Shown: positions 34,831 to 42,898 of the stretch, piece by piece
Position numbering within the stretch: the stretch's first letter is position 1
How the letters are laid out: every line of letters begins with the position of its first letter
Assembly: GCA_002733665.1 (NCBI GenBank)
Contig: NVWM01000011.1
Span: 1,257 to 65,256, forward strand
DNA from: Lutibacter sp.
GTDB lineage: Bacteria > Bacteroidota > Bacteroidia > Flavobacteriales > Flavobacteriaceae
Reading direction: 5' to 3'
Length of the DNA: 64,000 nt
The notes under the pieces: generated by a model
The model's database searches: none
What the model was told of the DNA's origin: nothing
What the model saw: the letters and a program-made list of their open reading frames with translations, nothing else
Program-made: the position numbers and the translations under genes

Positions 34831-35445
34831 TTAAAACAATCCATGAATCTGAGCATCAATACGCTCAATAATAGAAGATAAATCCTCAGGATTGTCAACA
34901 AAATTTAGATTGTCAACATCAATAATTAAAAGTTTCCCTTTACTGTATTTAGTAATCCACGCTTCGTAACGTTCGTTCAATCTGCTTAAATAATCAATCG
35001 AAATAGAATTTTCATAATCACGTCCACGTTTGTGAATTTGTCCAACCAATGTTTCGATACTCGCACGTAAATAAATTAATAAATCTGGAGGTGTTACTAG
35101 TTTCTCCATCAATTCAAATAAGGAAGAATAATTTTCAAAATCACGATTTGTCATCAATCCCATAGCATGAAGATTGGGAGCAAAAATACTCGAGTCTTCA
35201 TAGATTGTTCTATCTTGAATGATGTTTTTCCCAGTTTCTCTTAATTCTAATATTTGACGAAAACGACTGTTTAAAAAATAGACTTGTAAATTAAAAGACC
35301 AACGTTCCATTTCTCCATAAAAATCATCTAAATAAGGGTTTTCATCAACCGATTCATAATGAGGGTCCCATTTATAATGTTTTGCTAACAGTTTTGTAAG
35401 TGTGGTTTTTCCTGCGCCAATATTTCCAGCAATTGCTACGTGCAT
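34831..35445 (-). CDS. Deoxynucleoside kinase (stand-alone)
   Basis: The 204-residue enzyme phosphorylates deoxynucleosides with ATP for salvage. The P-loop GNIGAGKTT is at residues 7-15, the ENPYLDDFYGEMERW substrate region follows, then IIQDRTIYED and the lid HKRGRDYENSI. It is about half the length of the FolK fusion and is a paralogue of the fusion's C-terminal half. Substrate preference (dA/dG versus dC/dT) cannot be told from sequence by eye. Confidence 0.92.
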   Translation of the reverse strand: MHVAIAGNIGAGKTTLTKLLAKHYKWDPHYESVDENPYLDDFYGEMERWSFNLQVYFLNSRFRQILELRETGKNIIQDRTIYEDSSIFAPNLHAMGLMTNRDFENYSSLFELMEKLVTPPDLLIYLRASIETLVGQIHKRGRDYENSISIDYLSRLNERYEAWITKYSKGKLLIIDVDNLNFVDNPEDLSSIIERIDAQIHGLF

Positions 35446-35506
35446 AGTTTTAATTTTTGTATCTATTTTTAAGAATGGTTGTTTATAGAATGATTAGAAT
35501 GCTAAA

Positions 35507-36058
35507 TTAATCATTTTTTTGATGAATTATTGTTTCTTCAAGATTTAAATATTGATTAAAAATCAAGGTTTTTTTCTTGCCAATAAGTTTTACGAAATTA
35601 AAACCACTTTCCATTTCGATTGGTTCAAAATCAGTAATTATCTGTGAGGAAAATGTTGTTTTTTTTGATTTATAATTATATAATTCGAGTTTGTTCTTAT
35701 CAAGATTAAAAATCCAAAGTGTATTTGCGATCCCTTTTTTTGCAAATAAAAGAGAATTTTGAAAACGAATAGACTGAATTAAATTCAGTCTATTATCTAA
35801 TACAATAACCATGTTAAAATCCCTGTAAAATAACACGACTTCTTGAGAGTTTATAATATCTACAGAGTAAACTTTTCCTAACGATATGTTTTCGTAAAAT
35901 GATGTTTCATAATTACCTTTCTTAAACAACACATTATTATACATAGTATAAGAAGCTCCTAAAATATCAACGCCAATAGTGTCAACCTTTTGTTCATTGT
36001 TTTGAGCAAGTGATGAAGAGAATATAATTAAAAATAAAAATTTCAAAAAGGAGTGCAT
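35507..36058 (-). CDS. Secreted protein of unknown function
   Basis: The 183-residue protein has a signal peptide (residues 1-18, cleaved after SLAQ). The mature part is predicted strand-rich with repeated aromatic/Val/Ile pairs (for example SIRFQNSLLFAKKGIANTLW), suggestive of a beta-propeller or sandwich fragment. I recognise no family. It follows the response regulator by 25 bp on the same strand, so it could be part of that operon. Confidence 0.55.
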   Translation of the reverse strand: MHSFLKFLFLIIFSSSLAQNNEQKVDTIGVDILGASYTMYNNVLFKKGNYETSFYENISLGKVYSVDIINSQEVVLFYRDFNMVIVLDNRLNLIQSIRFQNSLLFAKKGIANTLWIFNLDKNKLELYNYKSKKTTFSSQIITDFEPIEMESGFNFVKLIGKKKTLIFNQYLNLEETIIHQKND

Positions 36059-36083
36059 ACTTCAAATATAGTGATTTTTGAAA

Positions 36084-36764
36084 TTAAAAAACCATTTTAT
36101 ATCCAAAACCACGAACGTTTATAATTTGAATAGTATCGTCTTGTTTTAGTTTTTTTCGAAGTTTTGAGATAAAAACATCCATACTTCGTGCATTAAAAAA
36201 ATCATCATCTCCCCAAAGTTTGTTTAAGATAAATGAGCGCTCCAAAACTTTATTTTTACTATTAATTAGATGAAAAAGTAAGTGTGCTTCTCGATGTGTA
36301 AGCTGAATAGTTTCGTTATTTTTAAATTGAAGTGTTTGTTTTGGGAAATTAAAAATATAATCACCTAGATAAAGTACTTCTGTGTTTTTTTGAACTTTTG
36401 AGCGATTTAGTAAGTTATTAATTCTGACAATCAATTCCTCCATGCTAAAAGGCTTTTTTAAATAATCATTTCCGCCAATAGAAAATCCCTGAACAACATC
36501 TTTAGTTTGAGATTTGGCTGTCAAAAATATGATAGGAATCTCTTCATCTTCCATTCTAATTTCTTTTGCCAAAGTAAATCCATCTTTTTTTGGCATCATC
36601 ACATCTAGCACTAATAATTCTGGTTGTTGTTCTTGATAAACTTGCAATGCTTCTTCACCGTTTTCGCATAGCAAAACATTGAACTCTCTTGTTTCAAGAC
36701 TTTCTTTGATTATTTGTCCTAATGCGGTCTCATCTTCAGCAAGAAGTATTGTTGTTTTACTCAT
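36084..36764 (-). CDS. OmpR-family response regulator
   Basis: The 226-residue regulator has a receiver domain (residues 1-115) with the phosphorylation site in LLVLDVMMPKKDG (Asp54), the conserved FLTAKS threonine and KKPFSMEEL lysine. A C-terminal winged-helix DNA-binding domain (residues about 130-226) ends NVRGFGYKMVF. Its start overlaps the histidine kinase stop by 8 bp, so the two are translationally coupled. Probable DNA targets include the direct TTAACA repeats at 38285-38310, which is inference. Confidence 0.95.
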   Translation of the reverse strand: MSKTTILLAEDETALGQIIKESLETREFNVLLCENGEEALQVYQEQQPELLVLDVMMPKKDGFTLAKEIRMEDEEIPIIFLTAKSQTKDVVQGFSIGGNDYLKKPFSMEELIVRINNLLNRSKVQKNTEVLYLGDYIFNFPKQTLQFKNNETIQLTHREAHLLFHLINSKNKVLERSFILNKLWGDDDFFNARSMDVFISKLRKKLKQDDTIQIINVRGFGYKMVF

Positions 36765-38244
36765 TAGGAAGCGATATTTTAAAAGTGGTTAATCTATTTT
36801 TCAATTCAAGTTCAATAATTCCTTTATGTTCTTCTATGATTTTTTTACAATAATATAAACCAATTCCGAACCCTTTTATATCATGAGTATTTCCTTTTGG
36901 GACACGATAAAATTTTTCAAAAATTTGTGTTGATTGTTCTTTAGATAAAGAATTTCCGCTGTCGGAAATATCAATCGTAAAGATATTTTTTTGCTGTTGT
37001 AGGTTTACAAAAACATCATTTCCACCGTATTTTATTGCATTATCGAGGATGTTATTAATGGCATTTTCAAAATGAAAGTTATCGACATTTGCCAATACAG
37101 GAAGTTCTGATTTCTTATATGTAATAATTTTTTCGTTTGATTGTAATTGAAATTTGTCAACTAGCGTTTGAACTAAATCAGAAACATTAACTTTATCTTT
37201 ATTTAATTCTAAATTTCCACTATCCAAAGTTGCAGTTTCCAATAGTTTTTCTACCATAAAATTAAGTTTTGACAATTGATTATTAGAAATGTCAAGATAG
37301 TTATTGGTCTTTTGTTTATTATCAATCACATTGAAGTTTTTAATACTTTCTATAGCAACACCAATAGTAGCAATTGGCGTTTTAAATTCATGAGTGATAT
37401 TGCTAATCAAGTCATTTTTAACTTCTGCAAGTTGTTTTTGATTCGAAATGGTATTAAGTAAAAACAATAAGCATCCAATGATAATACCTGAAAGTAAAAG
37501 TGATAATAAGAGACTTCCAAGCATCCTTTTAAGAATTGATGTTGTTGAATTTATATAGCGTAATTCTAAGGTTGAATGTGTATTTACAAAAGGTGAATTT
37601 GAAACAATACTTTCAAATTTTCCTGAAAAATTTTCTAAGTTTGATGTCTTAATATATTTCTTTACTGTTATAGGGTTTTCGTCTATTAGTTTTAAACCGT
37701 ATTGTAGCGTAATGTTTTTTCTTTGTAATTCAAAACTTAATAAACTGTCTATTTCTTTCAATTTTATATCATCCATTATAAATGAAAATAAAATTTTGGA
37801 AGTAAATTGTCTTAAATCAAGTGAGTCAATTTTATTTTTAAAAATCGCTATTTGATTCATATCTATTGAAGAGTCTAATTCTTTTAAAATTATAGGCTCA
37901 GTATGCCCAAATGTAGGTTGTAATAATTTTTCTTTTGATTTTCTTGGAATTGAATCTCCAATTCCTTGAACCCAAACTTCACTTGTATACTTGTCATTGG
38001 AGATTGAAATTTCCATTTTTTTAGCTGAACCTGAATTAGATTTGAAAGTTCTAAACACATCATTTTTTGCGATTTCAGCAAAGTATTTTTCAACAGCATT
38101 ATCAAAACTAGCTTGTATTTGATTTGTAACTTGTTGCTTGTTTACCTCATAATTTTTGACATTCCAATATACTTGAGCAGCAATAGTTGCAATGATTGCA
38201 AGAGTTATAAAGTAGATAATATTTTTGTATTTCTTTTCTAACAT
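36757..38244 (-). CDS. Sensor histidine kinase
   Basis: I start the gene at Met20 of the open frame (38244, MLEKKYKNIIYFITLAI), because the longer start lies inside the TTAACA repeats. The 495-residue kinase has a first membrane helix, a periplasmic sensor domain of about 210 residues, and a second membrane helix. The H-box ITHEFKTPIATIGV, N-box INNILDNAIKYGG and glycine box GFGIGLYYCKKII follow. The sensor domain is not assigned to a ligand. With the response regulator it forms a two-component system divergent from the GLPGLI operon. Confidence 0.93.
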   Translation of the reverse strand: MLEKKYKNIIYFITLAIIATIAAQVYWNVKNYEVNKQQVTNQIQASFDNAVEKYFAEIAKNDVFRTFKSNSGSAKKMEISISNDKYTSEVWVQGIGDSIPRKSKEKLLQPTFGHTEPIILKELDSSIDMNQIAIFKNKIDSLDLRQFTSKILFSFIMDDIKLKEIDSLLSFELQRKNITLQYGLKLIDENPITVKKYIKTSNLENFSGKFESIVSNSPFVNTHSTLELRYINSTTSILKRMLGSLLLSLLLSGIIIGCLLFLLNTISNQKQLAEVKNDLISNITHEFKTPIATIGVAIESIKNFNVIDNKQKTNNYLDISNNQLSKLNFMVEKLLETATLDSGNLELNKDKVNVSDLVQTLVDKFQLQSNEKIITYKKSELPVLANVDNFHFENAINNILDNAIKYGGNDVFVNLQQQKNIFTIDISDSGNSLSKEQSTQIFEKFYRVPKGNTHDIKGFGIGLYYCKKIIEEHKGIIELELKNRLTTFKISLPNE

Positions 38245-38284
38245 TGGTTCAAATGTAAGGACTTTTTTGACATTTTTGTGCTGA

Positions 38285-38310
38285 TTAACACTCGTTAACA
38301 CTCATTAACA
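38285..38310 (+). promoter_or_regulatory. Three TTAACA direct repeats at 10-bp spacing
   Basis: TTAACA starts at 38285, 38295 and 38305, with linkers CTCG and CTCA. The array ends right before the predicted -33 TTG (38311) of the GLPGLI promoter. Head-to-tail sites spaced one helical turn are typical of OmpR-family response regulators, and such a gene is divergently encoded here. Confidence 0.7.
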
Positions 38311-38339
38311 TTGAGTTGTAAAAAGACAATCTACATTTG
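38311..38339 (+). promoter_or_regulatory. Predicted promoter of the GLPGLI operon
   Basis: TTG at 38311-38313, 18-bp spacer and TACATTTG at 38332-38339. The start near 38346 precedes the ATG at 38365. Confidence 0.72.
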
Positions 38340-38364
38340 TAAGCGTAAACATAAAACAAAAACA

Positions 38365-39216
38365 ATGAAAAAATTAATTTTAAAAATCGTTCAATTTTCT
38401 TTTTTATTTGTGCCACTATTCTTATTGGCACAAGATTTCCAAGGGAAAGCATATTACCAATCAAAAACAACGATTGATTTAAAAATGGAAAATGATCATA
38501 TGAGTGAAGAACAGGCAAAAATGATGCAAGAAATGCTAAAAAAACAATTTGAAAAATCATTTGTATTAACTTTTGATAAAGAAGCATCAATATATAAACA
38601 AGAAGAACAATTGGATAAGCCTACAGGAGGAAGTTCGGTTGGTGTGCAAATGATTATGATTGGTTCGTCTGTCAACGAAAAACTATATAAAAACACAAAA
38701 ACGAAAAGATATGCAAGAGAACAAAATTTATTTGGGAAACCTTTTTTGGTTAAAGATGAGTTAAAATCTCAAGATTGGAAATTGGGAGATGAATCTAAAA
38801 TGATTGGAAAATATCTTTGCTTTAAAGCAACTGCTGTTAGAGAGGTAAAAAGAATGGAGTTTGAATCAAAGCATTCAGAAGATGAAAAATCAGATGAGGT
38901 AAAAGAAGAAATGGAAGAACAAAAGATTACTGCTTGGTATACTTCAGATATTCCTGTGAATCATGGTCCAGATAATTATTGGGGACTTCCAGGACTTATT
39001 ATGGAATTGAATGTTGATGAAACGCAATATATGTGTACTAAAATTGTGATGAATTCTAAAGATAAAATAGAGATTAAAGAGCCTACAAAAGGTAAGGTTA
39101 TTAATTCAAAAAAATTTAATGAATTGATGGAGAAAAAGATGAAAGAGATGGAAATAAATAGAGGGAGAGAAAGTAGAGGCGATGGAAATAGAATTAATAT
39201 CCAGATTGGTGGATAA
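38365..39216 (+). CDS. GLPGLI-family protein (first copy)
   Basis: I start at the ATG at 38365 (MKKLILKIVQFSFLF), since the longer frame crosses the promoter. The 283-residue protein has a signal peptide (about 20 residues, cleaved near LLAQ). The mature domain carries the eponymous YWGLPGLIMELN motif and the upstream TAWYTSDIPVNHGPDNYW stretch. The C-terminus is Lys/Glu- and then Arg/Gly-rich. It is thought to be a secreted or periplasmic protein of unknown function. The next gene is a diverged copy. Confidence 0.88.
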   Translation: MKKLILKIVQFSFLFVPLFLLAQDFQGKAYYQSKTTIDLKMENDHMSEEQAKMMQEMLKKQFEKSFVLTFDKEASIYKQEEQLDKPTGGSSVGVQMIMIGSSVNEKLYKNTKTKRYAREQNLFGKPFLVKDELKSQDWKLGDESKMIGKYLCFKATAVREVKRMEFESKHSEDEKSDEVKEEMEEQKITAWYTSDIPVNHGPDNYWGLPGLIMELNVDETQYMCTKIVMNSKDKIEIKEPTKGKVINSKKFNELMEKKMKEMEINRGRESRGDGNRINIQIGG

Positions 39217-39289
39217 TTTTTTATTATATGATTAAACCTTTTGAGATTTTCAAAGTCTTACCTTCGGTACAATTATAAAATAGTTAAAT

Positions 39290-40129
39290 ATGAAAAGTAT
39301 ATTAAGGGTAAGTATTCTCATTTTTTTAATTTCAAATACAAGTTCGTTTGCACAAGGCTTTCAAGGAAAGGCTTACTATCAAACCAAGACAACATTTGAC
39401 ATGAAGATGGATAGTAGTAGAGTTTCTACTGAACAACAAGATAGAATTAAAGAGATGATGAAAAAGCGCTTCGAGAAAGTGTATGAGTTGAGTTTTAATG
39501 CTTCAGAATCTATATATAAAGAGGAAGAGCAATTGGAACAGCCAGGAAAAGGTGGATTTCGAATGATGGGAAGTTTTGGTTCTGGTAAAAATTATAAAAA
39601 CACAAAATCAAAAACGTATGCCGAAGAACAGAATTTAATGGGAAAACAATTTTTAGTAAAAGATAGTTTGAAAGTGATGGATTGGGAATTTCAAGATGAG
39701 TCTAAAATGATAGGAAAACACTTATGTTTTAAAGCGATAGCAACTAAACAAGTAGAACAGAATGCTTTTAGTTTCGGTAGAAGAAATCGTAATAGATCAG
39801 AAGAAGAAAAACCAAAAGATTCTCTTAAAACAATTGAGATTGTTGCTTGGTACACTGTTGATATTCCAGTAAATCACGGGCCTGATGAATATTGGGGACT
39901 TCCAGGATTAATATTAGAAGTAAATGCTGATAAAACTCAAATTGTTTGCACGAAAATAGTTATCAACCCAAAAGAAAAAACAGAAATAAAAGAGCCAACA
40001 AAAGGTGATGTTGTATCTAAAAAAGAATTTGAAAAAATACGAATGAAAAAAATGAAGGAAATGCGTGAAGTGTACGGAGGAGATAGACGAAATGGAGGAA
40101 GCGGCCGTAGAATAATGATTGGAGGATAA
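39290..40129 (+). CDS. GLPGLI-family protein (second copy)
   Basis: The 279-residue protein has a signal peptide (cleaved near SFAQ) and the same order of motifs as the preceding gene, including GFQGKAYYQTKTTFDMKMD and YWGLPGLILEVNADK. It also ends in an Arg/Gly-rich tail. The two genes look like a tandem duplication that has diverged. It lies 73 bp after the first copy and 29 bp before the barrel gene, in one operon. Confidence 0.88.
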   Translation: MKSILRVSILIFLISNTSSFAQGFQGKAYYQTKTTFDMKMDSSRVSTEQQDRIKEMMKKRFEKVYELSFNASESIYKEEEQLEQPGKGGFRMMGSFGSGKNYKNTKSKTYAEEQNLMGKQFLVKDSLKVMDWEFQDESKMIGKHLCFKAIATKQVEQNAFSFGRRNRNRSEEEKPKDSLKTIEIVAWYTVDIPVNHGPDEYWGLPGLILEVNADKTQIVCTKIVINPKEKTEIKEPTKGDVVSKKEFEKIRMKKMKEMREVYGGDRRNGGSGRRIMIGG

Positions 40130-40158
40130 CCTTTCAATAAACTAATCAAAACTAATCA

Positions 40159-42843
40159 ATGAAAAAAATAATTTTTGCGTGCCTATTTTTAACCTCAATA
40201 GTGGCATTCTCTCAAACAGTCAAACTAGAAGGAACTATTAAAGATAGTATTGGAAATCCATTAGAGTTGGCAAATGTAATTGCGCTTGTAAAAGGAACGA
40301 GTAAAGTAGAATCGTATTCAATTACCAATGATAAAGGGCGTTATAGATTAATACTTCCGTCAAACGTAACATATTCTTTACGAATAAGTTATATAGGTTT
40401 TGAAACTTTTAATGAAGAAGTTTCAATTGCTGATAATGCATTAGATATAACAAAAGATATTACACTAAAAGAAGAAGGGAACACCTTAGATGCTGTTGAA
40501 TTGACTTTTGAAATGCCTGTAACTATTAAAGGAGATACTATTGTTTATAATTCAGATTCTTTTACCAACGGAACAGAAAAAAAATTAGAAGATATCCTAA
40601 AAAAACTTCCAGGAGTTGAGATAAATGAAGATGGTCAAATAGAAGTAGAGGGAAAGCAAGTACAGAAAGTAATGGTTGAGGGAAAAGATTTTTTTGATGG
40701 AGATTCTAAACTTGCATCAAAGAATATTCCTGCAAATGCAATAGATAAAATTGAAGTTTTAAAGAATTACAATGAAGTAGGTCCTATGCGTGGAGTTGGT
40801 GATGATTCTGACAATATTGCTATAAACATTAGACTGAAAGAAGGAAAGAAGAACTTTTGGTTTGGTGAGATTACCGCAGGAGTTGGTACAGAGGATGGTT
40901 ATTTAGCGCATCCAAAACTGTTTTATTATAGTCCAAAAACAAGTATAAATATTATTACAGATGTTAATAATATTGGTGAAGTTCCATTTACATTTAGAGA
41001 CTATTTTAAGTTTACAGGAGGCTTTAGAAATATGATGCGTAAAGGAGGAACGAGTTTTAATATTTCTTCAAATGGTCTAGGGTTTTCAATGACGCAAAAT
41101 AATATGGCTAAAGATATTGTTTCAAGATTTGGAGCATTTAATTTCAGTTATTCTCCTAAAAAATCATTGACATTTAGTGGTTTTTCTATCTTAAACGATT
41201 CTGAAACTGAATTGTTTACCGAAAACAATATTAACAATATTGTGACCAGCACTGTTGAAGATAGAACAACATCAACACTTCAAAGAACAAAACTTGCAAT
41301 GCTAAAGTTGAGTGCAAATTACGTTCCTAATGAAAGCACACATTTTGATTATGATGTTTTTATAAAGAAATCTAAAGAAACAGAATATGAGAATATTAAT
41401 TCGATTATATCTCTAAATTTTGAAGATATTGAGAATCGTAAAACTCAAAAACCTTCATCTATCAATCAGAATTTGAATTATTATAAAGTGGTAGATGACA
41501 AGAATATTTTTTCTGTAGAAATGCAGCATTTGTATCAAAATGAAAATCCACTATTGAATTTAGTGCGTAGTTCACAGCCTTTTGAAACTGTTATACCTAC
41601 ATCACAAGAAAATCTTTATGATTTGTCACAACAAAAAGATATATCGACCAATAAATTTGATGGAAAAGTAGATTACTATTATATCTTGAATAAAAAAAGC
41701 AATCTGAATTTTACATTAGGAAGTACGTTGAGCAAACAAAATTTTGATTCTAATATTTTTCAAATTTTGGATGACAACTCTCAATTAGATTTTGCGGATG
41801 TAACACTAAATAATGATGTAACCTATAATTTTTCTGATGTATTCTTGGGACTGCATTACAAAGCAGTATCTGGAAAGTTTACATTTACTCCTGGATTTTC
41901 AGTTCATAGTTACACAACAAAAGACCAGCAGTTAGGAACAACGAATAAGAATTCTGATTTTAATATTGTTCCAGATTTATCAATTCAAGTAAAGTTAAAG
42001 CAATCAGAAAACATACGTTTTAACTACTCAATGTCACGCGAATATACTGATGTAAATAAATTGGCTGAAGGTTATATTTTTAATAATTTCAACTCTTTAT
42101 CAGAAGGAAATAGAAATTTGGAGAGTGCTCTGTATAATACATTTTCATTGAGTTATTTTAGTTTTAGCATGTTTAATTTCACCAATATAAATGCTTCTAT
42201 TAACTATTCTAAAAAGACAAATGACATTAAGAGCAGAACAAATTTTATTGGATTGAATCAAACATCAAGTGAGCCTTTTAATTCTAATTTGGCTGATGAG
42301 ACTTGGTCTGCAAGAGGACGATATGGAAGACGTTTTGGGAAATTTAAAATCAATGCTAGAGCCAATTTTGGTTTCTCTAAATTTAATGGGTTTGTAAATA
42401 ACCAACCAAATATTTCAGAGTCATTTACGCAAACATATACAGGATCTATTGCAACTAATTTTAAGAAAGCACCAAACCTTGAAATAGGATATACAAAGAT
42501 ATTTAATGATTATAAATCTTCACTAAATGATAATAAGTACACAACAGACAAGCCTTTTGCTAAACTGGATATTGTGTTCTTAAAAGACTTTAGTTTTGTA
42601 ACCGATTATAGTTATTATAATTATAAGGATGATAATAATTCGGTAAAAAACACCTATTCATTTTTAGATACGAGTTTGTATTATCAAAAAAAGGATAGCA
42701 AATGGGAATTTATTATTTCTGGAAAAAACTTAACAGACAACGCTTCTATAAATCGAGATAATTTTAGCGAGAATTCTACAAGTTCGTCAAGTTATTTTGT
42801 ACAACCAAAACGATATATGTTTACGGTGAAGTATAATTTGTAA
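40159..42843 (+). CDS. TonB-receptor-like outer-membrane barrel with carboxypeptidase-regulatory domain
   Basis: The 894-residue protein has a signal peptide (cleaved near AFSQ) and an N-terminal CarboxypepD_reg-like domain (residues about 22-100). A plug-like region with EDILKKLPGVEINEDGQI and VMVEGKDFFDGD follows. Then comes a long beta-barrel ending KRYMFTVKYNL. It resembles the outer-membrane proteins often found after GLPGLI genes rather than a complete SusC. Substrate unknown. It ends the operon, with a terminator. Confidence 0.85.
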   Translation: MKKIIFACLFLTSIVAFSQTVKLEGTIKDSIGNPLELANVIALVKGTSKVESYSITNDKGRYRLILPSNVTYSLRISYIGFETFNEEVSIADNALDITKDITLKEEGNTLDAVELTFEMPVTIKGDTIVYNSDSFTNGTEKKLEDILKKLPGVEINEDGQIEVEGKQVQKVMVEGKDFFDGDSKLASKNIPANAIDKIEVLKNYNEVGPMRGVGDDSDNIAINIRLKEGKKNFWFGEITAGVGTEDGYLAHPKLFYYSPKTSINIITDVNNIGEVPFTFRDYFKFTGGFRNMMRKGGTSFNISSNGLGFSMTQNNMAKDIVSRFGAFNFSYSPKKSLTFSGFSILNDSETELFTENNINNIVTSTVEDRTTSTLQRTKLAMLKLSANYVPNESTHFDYDVFIKKSKETEYENINSIISLNFEDIENRKTQKPSSINQNLNYYKVVDDKNIFSVEMQHLYQNENPLLNLVRSSQPFETVIPTSQENLYDLSQQKDISTNKFDGKVDYYYILNKKSNLNFTLGSTLSKQNFDSNIFQILDDNSQLDFADVTLNNDVTYNFSDVFLGLHYKAVSGKFTFTPGFSVHSYTTKDQQLGTTNKNSDFNIVPDLSIQVKLKQSENIRFNYSMSREYTDVNKLAEGYIFNNFNSLSEGNRNLESALYNTFSLSYFSFSMFNFTNINASINYSKKTNDIKSRTNFIGLNQTSSEPFNSNLADETWSARGRYGRRFGKFKINARANFGFSKFNGFVNNQPNISESFTQTYTGSIATNFKKAPNLEIGYTKIFNDYKSSLNDNKYTTDKPFAKLDIVFLKDFSFVTDYSYYNYKDDNNSVKNTYSFLDTSLYYQKKDSKWEFIISGKNLTDNASINRDNFSENSTSSSSYFVQPKRYMFTVKYNL

Positions 42844-42851
42844 TTAAAAAT

Positions 42852-42881
42852 ACCCTTTGAAATTATTCAAAGGGTGTTTTT
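42852..42881 (+). terminator. Intrinsic terminator after the barrel gene
   Basis: The stem ACCCTTTGAA / TTCAAAGGGT with a 4-nt loop is followed by a T-rich run; the flanking A tract also lets it serve the convergent gene. Confidence 0.85.
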
Positions 42882-42898
42882 AATTTTTTATAGAATAT

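Noticed and set aside
38245-38301. Longer start for the histidine kinase
   Set aside because: It would put the TTAACA repeats partly in the gene and adds a tail before a clean membrane-anchored start at 38244.
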